A stretch of 40,000 bases of DNA. Origin: Deinococcus sp. JMULE3 (lineage in GTDB: Bacteria > Deinococcota > Deinococci > Deinococcales > Deinococcaceae). The translations under genes were made by a program, and so were the position numbers. The stretch's first letter is position 1; each line of letters starts with the position of its first letter. Below, in pieces: positions 32,557 to 40,000 of the stretch. The notes under the pieces were generated by a model, which saw nothing but the letters and a program-made list of their open reading frames with translations, was not told the origin of the DNA and did no database searches. The DNA lies in NCBI RefSeq assembly GCF_013337115.1, contig NZ_SGWE01000004.1:1802501-1842500 (forward strand). Direction: 5' to 3'.

Positions 32557-33612
32557 ATGCGCCGACTCCTGCTCCTGCCCGCCCTGACCGCCGCCCTCCT
32601 GACCGCCTGCACCGGCACCGAGGAAGTCACGTACGCCGTGCAGCTGAACGTCCTGACCGACACGGACACCTCGGGCCGCGCCACGCAGTTGCGCGCCCTG
32701 AACACCGACGGCGGCGCCGTGAACACGGTGGCCGTCACGGGCGGCGTGCAGGTGCTGCCCACCAGCAGCACGCGGCGCGTCATCACCGTCCGCAGCGACG
32801 CCGCCGAGACCCGCGCGCCCGACGGCAGCGACCCGCAGGCCTTCGCGGACCCCGGCTTCACGCCCTGCTACACCCGCGCCGCGCAGGACGCAGGGCGCAC
32901 CCGGCTGCTGCTGCTCAGCGAGTGCAGCGGCGTGCAGCGCGCCGCGCTGTTCGACAGTGCCAGCCGCACGCTGGTCTGGTCGGCGCTGCTGCCCACCTAT
33001 CTGCCGCCGGTCACCACGAACGACACGCCCCCCACCCGGCTGGCCGTACAGGGCGACGTGGGCCTGGTCACCCGCGCCCGCCTGAACGGCGGCAGCGAGG
33101 TCATCCGCGTGGCCGTTCCCACCACTGGCGGCAGCGCCGAGGCCAGCGTCCCCCTCGCCATTCCGGCGGTGTTCGACCTCGCGCCGTCAGGGGCGCGCAT
33201 CCTGGCCGCCACCGACACCGGCATCCAGGCGCTGAAGACCACCGGGGAACCCGACAGCGCCACGACCCTCACCGCGTTCGGCGCGACGCGCTACGACCGG
33301 CTGTGGACCGGCGGCACGCTGATCGCCGCGTGGCGCAGCAACGTCCTGGCAGGCACGGGCGATACCCCACTGCGGCTGTGGGATAGCGCCCCCACGGCCG
33401 CCGCCACGACGGCCGCCACGGTCGCCACCCTGTCCGGCATCCGCGACCTGACGCTGCCCGGCGACGGGAAGGCGTACGTGCTGGCCGGGCAGAACCTGAA
33501 CCGCTACGACGTCACGCTGGGCCTCTCGACCGGGAACTGGGCCGTGAAGACCCTCAGAACGCTGACCGAGCCGCTCAGCATCGCCTGGACGGTGCCGGTC
33601 ACGACCCCCTGA
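32557..33612 (+). CDS. Lipoprotein, probable beta-propeller, function unknown
   Basis: This 351-residue protein starts MRRLLLLPALTAALLTAC, a lipoprotein signal with lipobox LTAC and lipidated Cys18. GGAGG lies about 8 nt before the ATG at 32557. The mature part is a series of similar beta units (VQVLPTSSTRRVITVRSD, LAVQGDVGLVTRARLNGG, VFDLAPSGARILAATDTGIQALKT, IRDLTLPGDGKAYVLAGQNLNRYDV), suggesting a WD/YVTN-like beta-propeller. It begins 47 nt after the lptD-like stop and is probably in the same operon. By position it could be an envelope partner of that protein, as LptE is for LptD, but there is no sequence resemblance to LptE. Confidence 0.75.
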   Translation: MRRLLLLPALTAALLTACTGTEEVTYAVQLNVLTDTDTSGRATQLRALNTDGGAVNTVAVTGGVQVLPTSSTRRVITVRSDAAETRAPDGSDPQAFADPGFTPCYTRAAQDAGRTRLLLLSECSGVQRAALFDSASRTLVWSALLPTYLPPVTTNDTPPTRLAVQGDVGLVTRARLNGGSEVIRVAVPTTGGSAEASVPLAIPAVFDLAPSGARILAATDTGIQALKTTGEPDSATTLTAFGATRYDRLWTGGTLIAAWRSNVLAGTGDTPLRLWDSAPTAAATTAATVATLSGIRDLTLPGDGKAYVLAGQNLNRYDVTLGLSTGNWAVKTLRTLTEPLSIAWTVPVTTP

Positions 33613-33674
33613 TCAATGGTGCGGACAGGGTCATCACTTCAGGGCAGACCGACGACGAACACGCCGTGTTGACT

Positions 33675-33695
33675 CCTCCCCCTTGAGTGGGGAGG
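33675..33695 (+). terminator. Hairpin after the lipoprotein gene
   Basis: CCTCCCC (33675-33681) pairs with GGGGAGG (33689-33695) around loop CTTGAGT, and a further G-rich run follows. It resembles the hairpin repeat at 27221 (CTCCCC, TTGAG, GGGGAG). No T-tract. Confidence 0.4.
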
Positions 33696-33785
33696 CTGGG
33701 AGGGGGTGAGCAGGAATGGCGTCACAGAAGACGTTTTCCATGCTTGTCCCTTCTGGTGCCTGAACAGTGTTCGCACCATTGCTGA

Positions 33786-33938
33786 TACGGATTCCGTTTG
33801 TTTCGTTGACCGATCGGAACGACACCGATCGGTCGACTCGACGTCCGGAACCCGTTTTTCTCCCACTCGCCCTGCTGAGTCGCTCTGCGAGTCCGCTCGG
33901 GTCGAAAGGTGGTGCACACCCTGCCACCGGAGTCCATA
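33786..33938 (+). repeat. Element A copy 5 (153 bp, forward, most divergent)
   Basis: TGA flanks both sides (33783-33785, 33939-33941). Hairpin 1 is a 10-bp stem, GACCGATCGG (33808-33817) with CCGATCGGTC (33825-33834), loop AACGACA. Hairpin 2 is degraded (GGTCGAAAGGTG facing CACCCTGCCACC), and its right end reads CCATA instead of CCGTA. It lies 17 bp from the DUF4173 stop. Confidence 0.85.
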
Positions 33939-33955
33939 TGACCTCCGGCTGCGCG

Positions 33956-35562
33956 TCAGCGCCTTCTGGGCACGGAGATGTTCTCCGGCGGGTCGGTGAC
34001 CGGTTCGGTCGGGACGGGCAGGCGTAGCGCGGCCTGACGGGCGCGGGCGTGCGCGAGGGTCCAGGCGCGCGGGTCGCGCGTTTCCGCGTACCCGTCCCGC
34101 AGGTACCGGGTCAGCGAGGAGGCCCCGATGCACTCCAGCACGCCGCTCGCGCCGGGGTTGGGCGTGCAGTCGGTCAGGACGTCCAGGTGCGCGGCCATGA
34201 CGGGCACAGCTCCCGCGCCCAGGCGCAGCAGTTCGGCAGCGTTCGCCCGCTGCGGCTCGGTGCGCTGCGCGTTCGTGACGCCCGACAGGTCCCGCGTGAT
34301 GTTCACCCGCGCGATCAGGTCCGCCGGGTTCAGCGCGGTCGTGACGAGCAGCGTGCCCAGGCCCAGCAGCAGCGCCGGGTACGCGAAGCGGCTCGCCCGG
34401 TCCCGCCAGAGGGTCACCGCCAGCCACGCCAGGGTCAGCGTCACCCACACGAGGAACGCGGCGCCCAGCACGCGCGTCTCGCTCAGGCCGTACGCCTGGG
34501 TGTACAGCACCCAGCGCTGCGCGGCGGACGCCAGGATCACCGTCTGCGGCAGCAGCACGGCGGCGTTCAGGGCGCGGAAGGCCGGGCGGCGGCGGGACTG
34601 CGGGGTGCTCAGGGCGTACGCGACGCGCAGCACCGCGGCCGTCAGCAGGGCGACGGTCATCAGCTGCCCGAAGCCCTCGCGGATGTACGCCGCGTACGTC
34701 TGCCCGCCCGGCAGCGCGCCGCCCAGCAGCAGCGGCAGCTGCCGCGCCGCGAACGCCGTGAACAGCAGCGCCAGCGCGCCCAGCGGCACGCCCGTCTCGA
34801 TCAGGCCCAGCCGGCCCTCACGCGGGCGGGGGGGAAGAGGCTGGGCCGCGCGGCGAGCAGCGCGCCGTACACCAGTCCGCCGGTCAGGATCAGCCAGCCG
34901 ATCAGGTGCCCCAGGGTGCTGATGGACTGCCCGAGGTTCACGTCCAGATGCAGCAGCGCCTCCAGCGCCCGCGCGAACGACGCGTCTGCCCCGGCCAGCA
35001 GCGGCGCGAACACCGCGAGCAGCGGCACGGTCAGCAGCGCGCCCACGCCCACCCTCCCCCAGGTGCGCGGCGCGTCGGAGGCGGGTTTCAGGTGCGCCCA
35101 CGGGAAGCGGTCGAGCAGCACGGCCAGCCCGTAGATGACGTGAATGCCGCTGCTCAGCGCCGCGCCCAGCCCGTCGAGCACGCCTGCCCGCGCCAGCCCC
35201 GGGAAGCGCAGCGCCGCCGAGCCCAGCCCCAGGCACAGCGTCAGCGCCAGTGCGTTCAGGAAGCCCAGGTCGGGCGTGGGGTCCCACAGCGTGAACGTCA
35301 CGCCGAACAGGGCGGCCAGCGTCAGCAGCGTCACCCCCTCACGGCTGGGGGGCGTGCCCTCCCGCCGCGCCCGCCACGTCACCACGCCCAGGTACAGCGC
35401 CGTCCACACCGCCAGATTCAGCCCGAACGCGCCGCCCGCGCCCTCGGTCAGCAGCAGCGCGGACAGGGCCAGTCCGGCGGCGGTCAGCAGCGGCCACGCC
35501 AGCCTCGGCGCGGCGGGGGAGGGGGCCTGGGGAACATCGGCGGGCGCACCGGGGAGGGTCAT
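33956..35562 (-). pseudogene. DUF4173 membrane protein gene split by a frameshift
   Basis: Two overlapping frames together make one protein of about 535 residues with many membrane helices. The first half starts at the ATG at 35562 (MTLPGAPADVPQ) and runs to residue ~246, where it meets a run of seven C on the minus strand (34834 to 34828) and then stops at 34801. The second half continues in the next frame from the same point (RPREGRLGLIETGVPLGALALLF) to the stop at 33956. Its FRALNAAVLLPQTVILASAAQRWVLYTQAYGLSETRVLGAAFLVWV and ALNPADLIARVNI are DUF4173 hallmarks. One extra C in the run would restore a single frame. This may be a sequencing error, a recent mutation or phase variation. Family function is unknown. 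Confidence 0.8.
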
Positions 35563-35656
35563 GCCCGCACCGTACTCACCGGGCCCTCACGCGGCGTCCA
35601 CCGGAGGGTCTACAGCGAAAGGAGGAGAAGCCCCCTCCTCCCGACCGGGCCGGGCG

Positions 35657-36328
35657 CTACCCGCCGCGGGCGAAGCGGCGTTCCAGCAGGCGCTGCACGA
35701 CCTCCAGCAGGCTGCTGACCGCCCAGTAGATCAGCGCCGCCGCCAGATACGGCCCGAACGGCTCGAAGGTCCGCGCGATGACCAGCTGCGCGCTGCGCAG
35801 CAACTCCACGACCGTGATCACGCTGACCAGTGACGTGTCCTTCACCAGCCCGATCAGGGTGTTGCTCAGGCTGGGCAGCGCCACGCGCGCCGCCTGCGGC
35901 AGGATGATCAGCCGCATGGTCTGCGCGGGGCTCAGGCCCAGGCTGGTCGCCGCCTCACGCTGTCCTTTAGGGATGCTGAGGATCGCGGCGCGCATCGTCT
36001 CCGAGAGGTACGCGGCGGCGTTCAGCGTCAGGGCGATCACGCCGCCCGCCACCGGGTTCAGCGTGACCCCCAGGCTGGGCAGCCCGTAGTAGATGACGAA
36101 GATCTGCACGAGCAGCGGCGTGCCGCGCATGAACGACACGTACAGGCCACTCAGGCCCCGCACCCAGCCCAGCCGCGACAGCCGCGCCAGCGCCACCAGG
36201 AACCCCAGCGGGAGGCCCAGCACCATCGCGCCCAGCGCGAAGCCCAGCGTGACGGGCAGCGCACCCAGCAGGGTCGGCAGGGACGTCCAGGCGCTCTGGA
36301 GGACGAGTTGCAGCTGTTCGGTGTTCAT
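35657..36328 (-). CDS. Amino-acid ABC transporter permease
   Basis: This 223-residue inner-membrane protein has about five helices and the HisM/GlnP-type permease signatures: an N-terminal PVTLGFALGAMVLGLPLGFLVALAR, FMRGTPLLVQIFVIYYGLP, and the EAA loop REAATSLGLSPAQTMRLIILPQAARVALPSLSN that contacts the ATPase. It would form the channel of a polar amino acid or cystine importer with the binding protein encoded just upstream. The ATPase gene is not in the window: the next gene downstream is the DUF4173 protein. A large hairpin separates it from the binding-protein gene. Confidence 0.92.
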   Translation of the reverse strand: MNTEQLQLVLQSAWTSLPTLLGALPVTLGFALGAMVLGLPLGFLVALARLSRLGWVRGLSGLYVSFMRGTPLLVQIFVIYYGLPSLGVTLNPVAGGVIALTLNAAAYLSETMRAAILSIPKGQREAATSLGLSPAQTMRLIILPQAARVALPSLSNTLIGLVKDTSLVSVITVVELLRSAQLVIARTFEPFGPYLAAALIYWAVSSLLEVVQRLLERRFARGG

Positions 36329-36365
36329 GGGATCTCCAGGGGAGGTGGACGGCCGGGCAGGGAAA

Positions 36366-36422
36366 GAGCTGTGGGCGACAGGCTCCGAGGATCACAGCCT
36401 CGCATGTTGTCGCTCACAGCTC
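36366..36422 (-). promoter_or_regulatory. Large hairpin between the binding-protein and permease genes
   Basis: A 15-bp stem (GAGCTGTGGGCGACA with TGTCGCTCACAGCTC, one G-U pair) encloses a second CGAGG/CCTCG stem. On the minus strand it lies after the binding-protein stop (36436) and before the permease start (36328). Such hairpins often protect the upstream mRNA or partly terminate, giving more binding protein than permease (known principle, inferred here). Confidence 0.65.
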
Positions 36423-36435
36423 ACGGCCCAGAGCT

Positions 36436-37212
36436 TCAGGGTTTGCTGACGTCCTGACCGAACCACTTGCGGCTGATCTTGGCGTACGTGCCGTCGGCCT
36501 TGAGTTGCAGCAGGGCCCTGTCCACGGCTGCTTTCAGGCTGGTGTTGGTCTTTTTCATGGCGATGCCGACCGCTTCGGGGTCGCCGATGACGCCCGCGCC
36601 GCGCACGGGGAGGTTCTGGGACTTGATGAGGTACCCGACGAGCAGGCGGTCGTTGTAAGCCGCGTCGAGGCGTCCGGCGGCGAGGTCCGCGAGATACTCG
36701 GGCGCGCCGGGGTACGTGACGACGTTGATGCCGCCCGCGTCGCGCAGGCTCTTCTCGAAGTTGCTGCCCAGGCCCACGCCCACGCGTTTGCCCTTCAGGT
36801 CGGCCAGGGTCTTCGGCGCGAAGCTGCCGGTCTTCTTGACGATGATCTGCGGGCTGGAGTACGCGTAGGGTCTGCTGAAGCCGATGGTCTTCTGGCGTTC
36901 GGCGGTGATGCCGACCTGGTTGACGATCACGTCGTACTTGTTCGCCTGGAGGCCGGCGAGGATGCCGCTCCATTCGGTCAGGACGAACTCGGCCTTCAGG
37001 CCCAGCTTGGCGGCGACGGCTTTGGCGATGTCCACGTCGAAGCCGGTGAGGTTGCCCGACGCGTCCCTGTACGTGAAGGGGGCGTAGGTGCCTTCCATGC
37101 CGATCTTCAGCACGCCTTTTTGCAGGGTGCTGGGGGTGGCGGCGTGGGCGCTGCCGAGGCCGAGGGTCAGGGCGAGCAGGGGCAGGGTGACGCCGGTGAT
37201 GTGCTTGGTCAT
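36436..37212 (-). CDS. Amino-acid ABC transporter substrate-binding protein
   Basis: This 258-residue periplasmic binding protein (SBP family 3) starts at the ATG at 37212, chosen for AGGAG 5 nt upstream. It opens with a signal peptide (MTKHITGVTLPLLALTLGLGSAHA). The mature domain shows GVLKIGMEGTYAPFTYRDASGNLTGFDVDIAKAVAAKLGLKAEFV, the family signature, and WSGILAGLQANKYDVIVNQVGITAERQKTIGFSRPY. The sequence resembles cystine/polar amino acid binding proteins (FliY/TcyJ type), but specificity is uncertain. There is no lipobox, so it is free or anchored otherwise. The permease follows after a hairpin. Confidence 0.92.
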   Translation of the reverse strand: MTKHITGVTLPLLALTLGLGSAHAATPSTLQKGVLKIGMEGTYAPFTYRDASGNLTGFDVDIAKAVAAKLGLKAEFVLTEWSGILAGLQANKYDVIVNQVGITAERQKTIGFSRPYAYSSPQIIVKKTGSFAPKTLADLKGKRVGVGLGSNFEKSLRDAGGINVVTYPGAPEYLADLAAGRLDAAYNDRLLVGYLIKSQNLPVRGAGVIGDPEAVGIAMKKTNTSLKAAVDRALLQLKADGTYAKISRKWFGQDVSKP

Positions 37213-37319
37213 GGGACTCCTTGGGGGGCTGCCGGGGCAGCCGGGTGGGTGGGGGGAGGGGGGCGGGGAGCGGGACCTCCGCGCTGATCTCAATAGCGTA
37301 CAACTTCGGTCAACTACTA

Positions 37320-37342
37320 GATAGTGTCGTGTCTACACTATC
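37320..37342. promoter_or_regulatory. Inverted repeat between divergent binding-protein and ubiD genes
   Basis: GATAGTGT (37320-37327) and ACACTATC (37335-37342) are perfect 8-bp arms, 7 bp apart, in an AT-richer patch about 108 bp upstream of the transporter start and 93 bp upstream of ubiD. It is a candidate operator for a dimeric regulator of the transporter; the regulator is not known. Confidence 0.5.
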
Positions 37343-37422
37343 CGGCCAGGGCCGCCCGACCGCTCCTGCGACCACCGGGGGAAACCTCGTGCGCGGGTAC
37401 GGTTGCCCCGCCCCCTGCCCTC

Positions 37423-37428
37423 TACACT
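37423..37428 (+). promoter_or_regulatory. Leaderless-type -10 box (TACACT) of ubiD
   Basis: TACACT ends 6 nt before the ATG at 37435 and supports that start over upstream in-frame codons. Confidence 0.5.
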
Positions 37429-37434
37429 CGGCGC

Positions 37435-39276
37435 ATGGCCTTCCCGGACATTCAGAGCTTCATGCGCCTCCTCGAACAGCGCGGCGAACTGATCCGCGTC
37501 ACGACCCCGGTCAGCCGCGAGCTGGAAATCACCGAGATCGCCGACCGCATGGTCAAGCGGGGCGGCCCGGCGCTGCTGTTCGAGAACGTGCTGGGCAGCG
37601 ACTACCCAGTCGCCATCGGCCTGCTGGGCACCAAGGAACGCGTGGCGCTGGCCCTCGGCGTGGACGACCTCGACGGACTGGCCGAAAAGGTCCGCAACCT
37701 CATCGACCTGTCCGGCGGCGGCAGTAAACTGGGCCTGCTGAGCAACGTCACGAAACTCCGCGACGCCATGAACCTCCCCCCGCGCCGCGTCCGCAACGCC
37801 CCCGCGCAGGAGGTCGTGTGGCGCGGCGACGAGGTGGACCTCTCGAAGATCCCGGTCCTGAAATGCTGGCCGCTCGACGGTGGGCCGTTCGTCACGCTGC
37901 CCCTCGTGATCACGAAGGACCCGGAGACCGGCGAGCGCAACATGGGCATGTACCGCGTGCAGGTCATGAGCAAAAACAGCACCGGCATGCACTGGCAGCG
38001 GCACAAGACCGGCACCAGACACCTGGAGAAGGCCAGGAAACTGGGTCAGCGGCTGGAGGTCGCGGTCGCCATCGGCGGCGACCCGGCCCTGATCTACGCC
38101 GCCACCGCGCCTCTGCCCCCTGTGCCGGGCCTGGACGAGTTCGCCCTGGCCGGGTACCTGCGCGGCCAGCGCTACCCCGTCGCAAAGGGCGTCACGGTGG
38201 ATCTGGACGTGCCCGCCAACGCCGAGTTCGTGCTCGAAGGGTACGTGGACCCCAGCGAGGACTGGGTGATGGAGGGGCCGTTCGGGGATCACACCGGCTT
38301 CTATACCCTGCCGGACCTGTACCCGCACTTCCACGTCACCGCCGTCACCATGCGCCGCCATCCCGTGTACCCGGCGACCATCGTGGGCCGCCCCCCCATG
38401 GAGGACGCGTACCTGATCGAGGCGTCCGAACGGCTGTTCCTCCCCGCCGCGCAGCTGATCATCCCCGAGATCGTCGATTACCACATGCCGCCCGCCGGGG
38501 TCGCGCACAACCTCGTGTTCGTGAGCATCAGGAAGTCGTATCCGGGGCAGGCGTACAAGGTCGCCAACGGCCTGTTCGGTCTGGGCCAGATGATGTTCGC
38601 CAAGGTCATCGTGGTCCTCGACGAGGACGTGACCGTCACTGACTTCGACGCCGTCTGGCGCGAGGTCACGCAGAAGGCCGTGCCGGGCCGCGACACCCTC
38701 ACCACGCGCGGCCCCATCGACGTGCTCGACCACTCCAGCCGCGGCTGGGGCTACGGCGGGAAACTCATCATCGACGCCACCACCAAACGCCCCGAGGAGG
38801 TCGGCAGCGCCGCCAGCAGCCGCCCCGACCAGGCCGGGGACGTCCTGTCTCCCGAAGGCTTCACGCCGCGCGCCGCGCAGGACCTGCCCACCTTCGACGG
38901 CGTCCTCGCCCAGCAGCAGACCCCGGACGGCTACTGGCTGGTCGCGCTGCACAAGACCCGCGCCGGACAGGCCCGCGACCTCGCCGCCGCGTTCGCCGCG
39001 CACCCCGCCGCACACGGCATCCGCCACCTCCTGATCTGCGACGACCAGACCGACGTCAACGACATTCAGGATGTCTGGTGGACCATCCTGAACAACATCG
39101 ATGCCGAACGCGACGTGACCCTGCACGGCCACCTGCTCGCCTGGGACGGCGCGCAGAAACTCCCCGAGGAAGGCTTCGTCCGCGAGTGGCCGCCCAAGAT
39201 CGTCATGGACAAGGACATCGTGAACCGCGTGGACCGCCTGTGGAACGTGTACGGCCTGCCGGAATCCCTGCGGTAA
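37435..39276 (+). CDS. UbiD family decarboxylase
   Basis: This 613-residue protein is UbiD-like over its full length. It has N-terminal FPDIQSFMRLLEQRGELIRVTTPVSRELEITEIADRMVK and GGPALLFENV, then VLKCWPLDGGPFVTLPLVITKDPETGERNMGMYRVQVM, which contains prenylated-FMN and metal-binding residues. EGPFGDHTGFYT (catalytic Glu region) and the C-terminal IVMDKDIVNRVDRLWNVYG follow. It decarboxylates an aromatic or alpha,beta-unsaturated acid with prenylated FMN made by a UbiX partner. In Deinococcus, whose quinone is menaquinone, a futalosine-pathway (MqnL-like) role is possible but unproven. The start is set by TACACT 6 nt upstream; a hairpin follows the stop. Confidence 0.92.
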   Translation: MAFPDIQSFMRLLEQRGELIRVTTPVSRELEITEIADRMVKRGGPALLFENVLGSDYPVAIGLLGTKERVALALGVDDLDGLAEKVRNLIDLSGGGSKLGLLSNVTKLRDAMNLPPRRVRNAPAQEVVWRGDEVDLSKIPVLKCWPLDGGPFVTLPLVITKDPETGERNMGMYRVQVMSKNSTGMHWQRHKTGTRHLEKARKLGQRLEVAVAIGGDPALIYAATAPLPPVPGLDEFALAGYLRGQRYPVAKGVTVDLDVPANAEFVLEGYVDPSEDWVMEGPFGDHTGFYTLPDLYPHFHVTAVTMRRHPVYPATIVGRPPMEDAYLIEASERLFLPAAQLIIPEIVDYHMPPAGVAHNLVFVSIRKSYPGQAYKVANGLFGLGQMMFAKVIVVLDEDVTVTDFDAVWREVTQKAVPGRDTLTTRGPIDVLDHSSRGWGYGGKLIIDATTKRPEEVGSAASSRPDQAGDVLSPEGFTPRAAQDLPTFDGVLAQQQTPDGYWLVALHKTRAGQARDLAAAFAAHPAAHGIRHLLICDDQTDVNDIQDVWWTILNNIDAERDVTLHGHLLAWDGAQKLPEEGFVREWPPKIVMDKDIVNRVDRLWNVYGLPESLR

Positions 39277-39285
39277 CACAAGGAT

Positions 39286-39323
39286 GGAGCGGGGGTCAGG
39301 GCTGACGCTCTGGCCTCCGCTCC
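39286..39323. terminator. Terminator hairpin between convergent ubiD and hydroxyacid dehydrogenase genes
   Basis: A 14-bp stem (39286-39299 with 39310-39323, two G-U pairs) with a 10-nt loop lies between the two converging stops. Confidence 0.55.
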
Positions 39324-39342
39324 GGTTGTTGGAGGGCCTGAT

Positions 39343-40000
39343 CTACAGCCGCACCAGTGCCGGGGTCAGGTCCCCCACCCGCGCGGCGCCGCACAGGGCC
39401 ATGGCGAGGCGGAATTCGTCCTGCAGCAGCTCCAGGGTGCGTTCCACGCCGGGCTGTCCTCCGGCGGCGAGGCCCCACAGGGCGGCCCGGCCGAGGAACA
39501 CGGCGCGGGCGCCGAGGGCGACGGCTTTCAGGACGTCCGTGCCGCGTGTGACGCCGCCGTCGAGGTAGATCTCTGTGCGGCCCGCGACGGCGTCCACGAT
39601 CTCGGGCAGGGCCTCGAAGCTGCTGATGGCGGTGTCCAGCTGCCGTCCGCCGTGGTTGCTGACCCAGACGTGGCAGCCGTGCTCGGCGGCCAGAATGGCG
39701 TCCTCGGCGGTCAGGATGCCTTTCAGGATTATGGGGAGGGGGGTCTGGCCGCGCAGCCAGTCGAGGTCGCGCCACGTGAAGGTCTTGTCCACGAGGTTCT
39801 GGAAGTAGTTGGCGAGCTGCGAGCCGCGGTCCGTCTCGGTCTGCGCGAGGTCCTCACGGCTGGCGACGTTCGGGGCGCCCAGGTGCGCGGGCAGGGCGAA
39901 GCGGTGGCGTTCGTTCGCCTCGCGGCGGCCCAGGAACGGGGCGTCCACCGTGAAGACCAGCGCTCGGGCGCCCGCGGCCAGGGCGTGGTCCAGAATGGCG
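39343..40000 (-). CDS. FMN-dependent alpha-hydroxyacid dehydrogenase (5' end outside window)
   Basis: About 219 C-terminal residues are visible; the frame runs off the right edge. Family hallmarks of the lactate/glycolate oxidase group are ALVFTVDAPFLGRREANERHRFALP, ILKGILTAEDA (FMN-contacting Lys), SNHGGRQLD (catalytic His and substrate-binding Arg) and YLDGGVTRGTDVLKAVALGARAVFLGRAALWGLAAGG (FMN phosphate site). It oxidises an L-2-hydroxyacid such as lactate or glycolate to the oxoacid, passing electrons to oxygen or the quinone pool. Exact substrate and acceptor cannot be told from this part. Confidence 0.92.
   Translation of the reverse strand, partial: AILDHALAAGARALVFTVDAPFLGRREANERHRFALPAHLGAPNVASREDLAQTETDRGSQLANYFQNLVDKTFTWRDLDWLRGQTPLPIILKGILTAEDAILAAEHGCHVWVSNHGGRQLDTAISSFEALPEIVDAVAGRTEIYLDGGVTRGTDVLKAVALGARAVFLGRAALWGLAAGGQPGVERTLELLQDEFRLAMALCGAARVGDLTPALVRL

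Larger units (their letters stand above)
33613..33955. other. Intergenic region between convergent genes, repeats only
   Basis: These 343 bases contain a hairpin (33675-33695) and element A copy 5 (33786-33938). I saw no gene in 33613-33785. Confidence 0.6.

Noticed and set aside
34801..34860. Programmed ribosomal frameshifting in the DUF4173 gene
   Set aside because: A C7 run alone, without a recognised slippery site plus stimulator, is weaker evidence than error or mutation; kept only as a frameshift.

Overview
The window is GC-rich chromosomal DNA that looks like a Deinococcus species. The strongest evidence is the cinA-thpR-recA operon (24028 to 21022, minus strand), with ATGA stop/start overlaps at both gene junctions. 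Supporting signs are many genes whose start codon lies 5-7 nt after a TANNNT -10 box (leaderless mRNAs, well known in Deinococcus), an LptD-like outer-membrane protein, and dispersed small non-coding repeats.

Layout. 1-4600: end of an HTH-citrate synthase gene, an MFS transporter, a LacI-type regulator with a near-perfect operator in the divergent gap, and galE. 4600-7700: a TetR regulator divergent from an SDR/aldehyde dehydrogenase pair. 7900-12600: a second LacI regulator, an M20 peptidase, another SDR and an M24 peptidase. 12780-16800: a small secreted protein, an HD hydrolase, an HNH nuclease, a MarC protein, a membrane protein of unknown function and a Fur-family regulator. 17000-18590: birA-bioY behind a promoter that carries a BirA-type operator. 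18900-19620: a secreted protein. 19660-20967: one very AT-rich gene for a RelA/SpoT-domain nucleotide synthetase, clearly foreign, inserted just beyond the 3' end of recA. 21022-24463: recA operon and a Cys-rich copper-binding-type protein. 24674-26905: a small hypothetical gene and ilvA with an attenuator leader. 27308-33612: a FAD oxidoreductase divergent from a spoIID-like/lptD-like/lipoprotein cluster. 33956-37212: a frameshifted DUF4173 membrane protein and an amino-acid ABC permease plus binding protein. 37435-40000: a UbiD decarboxylase and the 3' part of an FMN alpha-hydroxyacid dehydrogenase.

The most unusual content is non-coding. Five copies of a 132-155 bp element (here called element A) lie at 7732, 10400, 18591, 25088 and 33786. 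They have about 11-bp terminal inverted repeats. Four have identical 3-bp TCA or TGA flanks and the fifth has TGA/TGG, which fits TNA target duplications. An internal hairpin varies in sequence between copies but keeps its pairing through compensatory changes. All five lie beyond gene 3' ends, and at two sites the duplicated triplet is itself the neighbouring gene's stop codon. The second notable signal is the ilvA leader: a 14-codon peptide gene with an Ile-Ile pair, itself apparently leaderless, followed by a U-tailed terminator just before ilvA.

Coordinates and motifs were read by eye. No similarity search or folding program was run.
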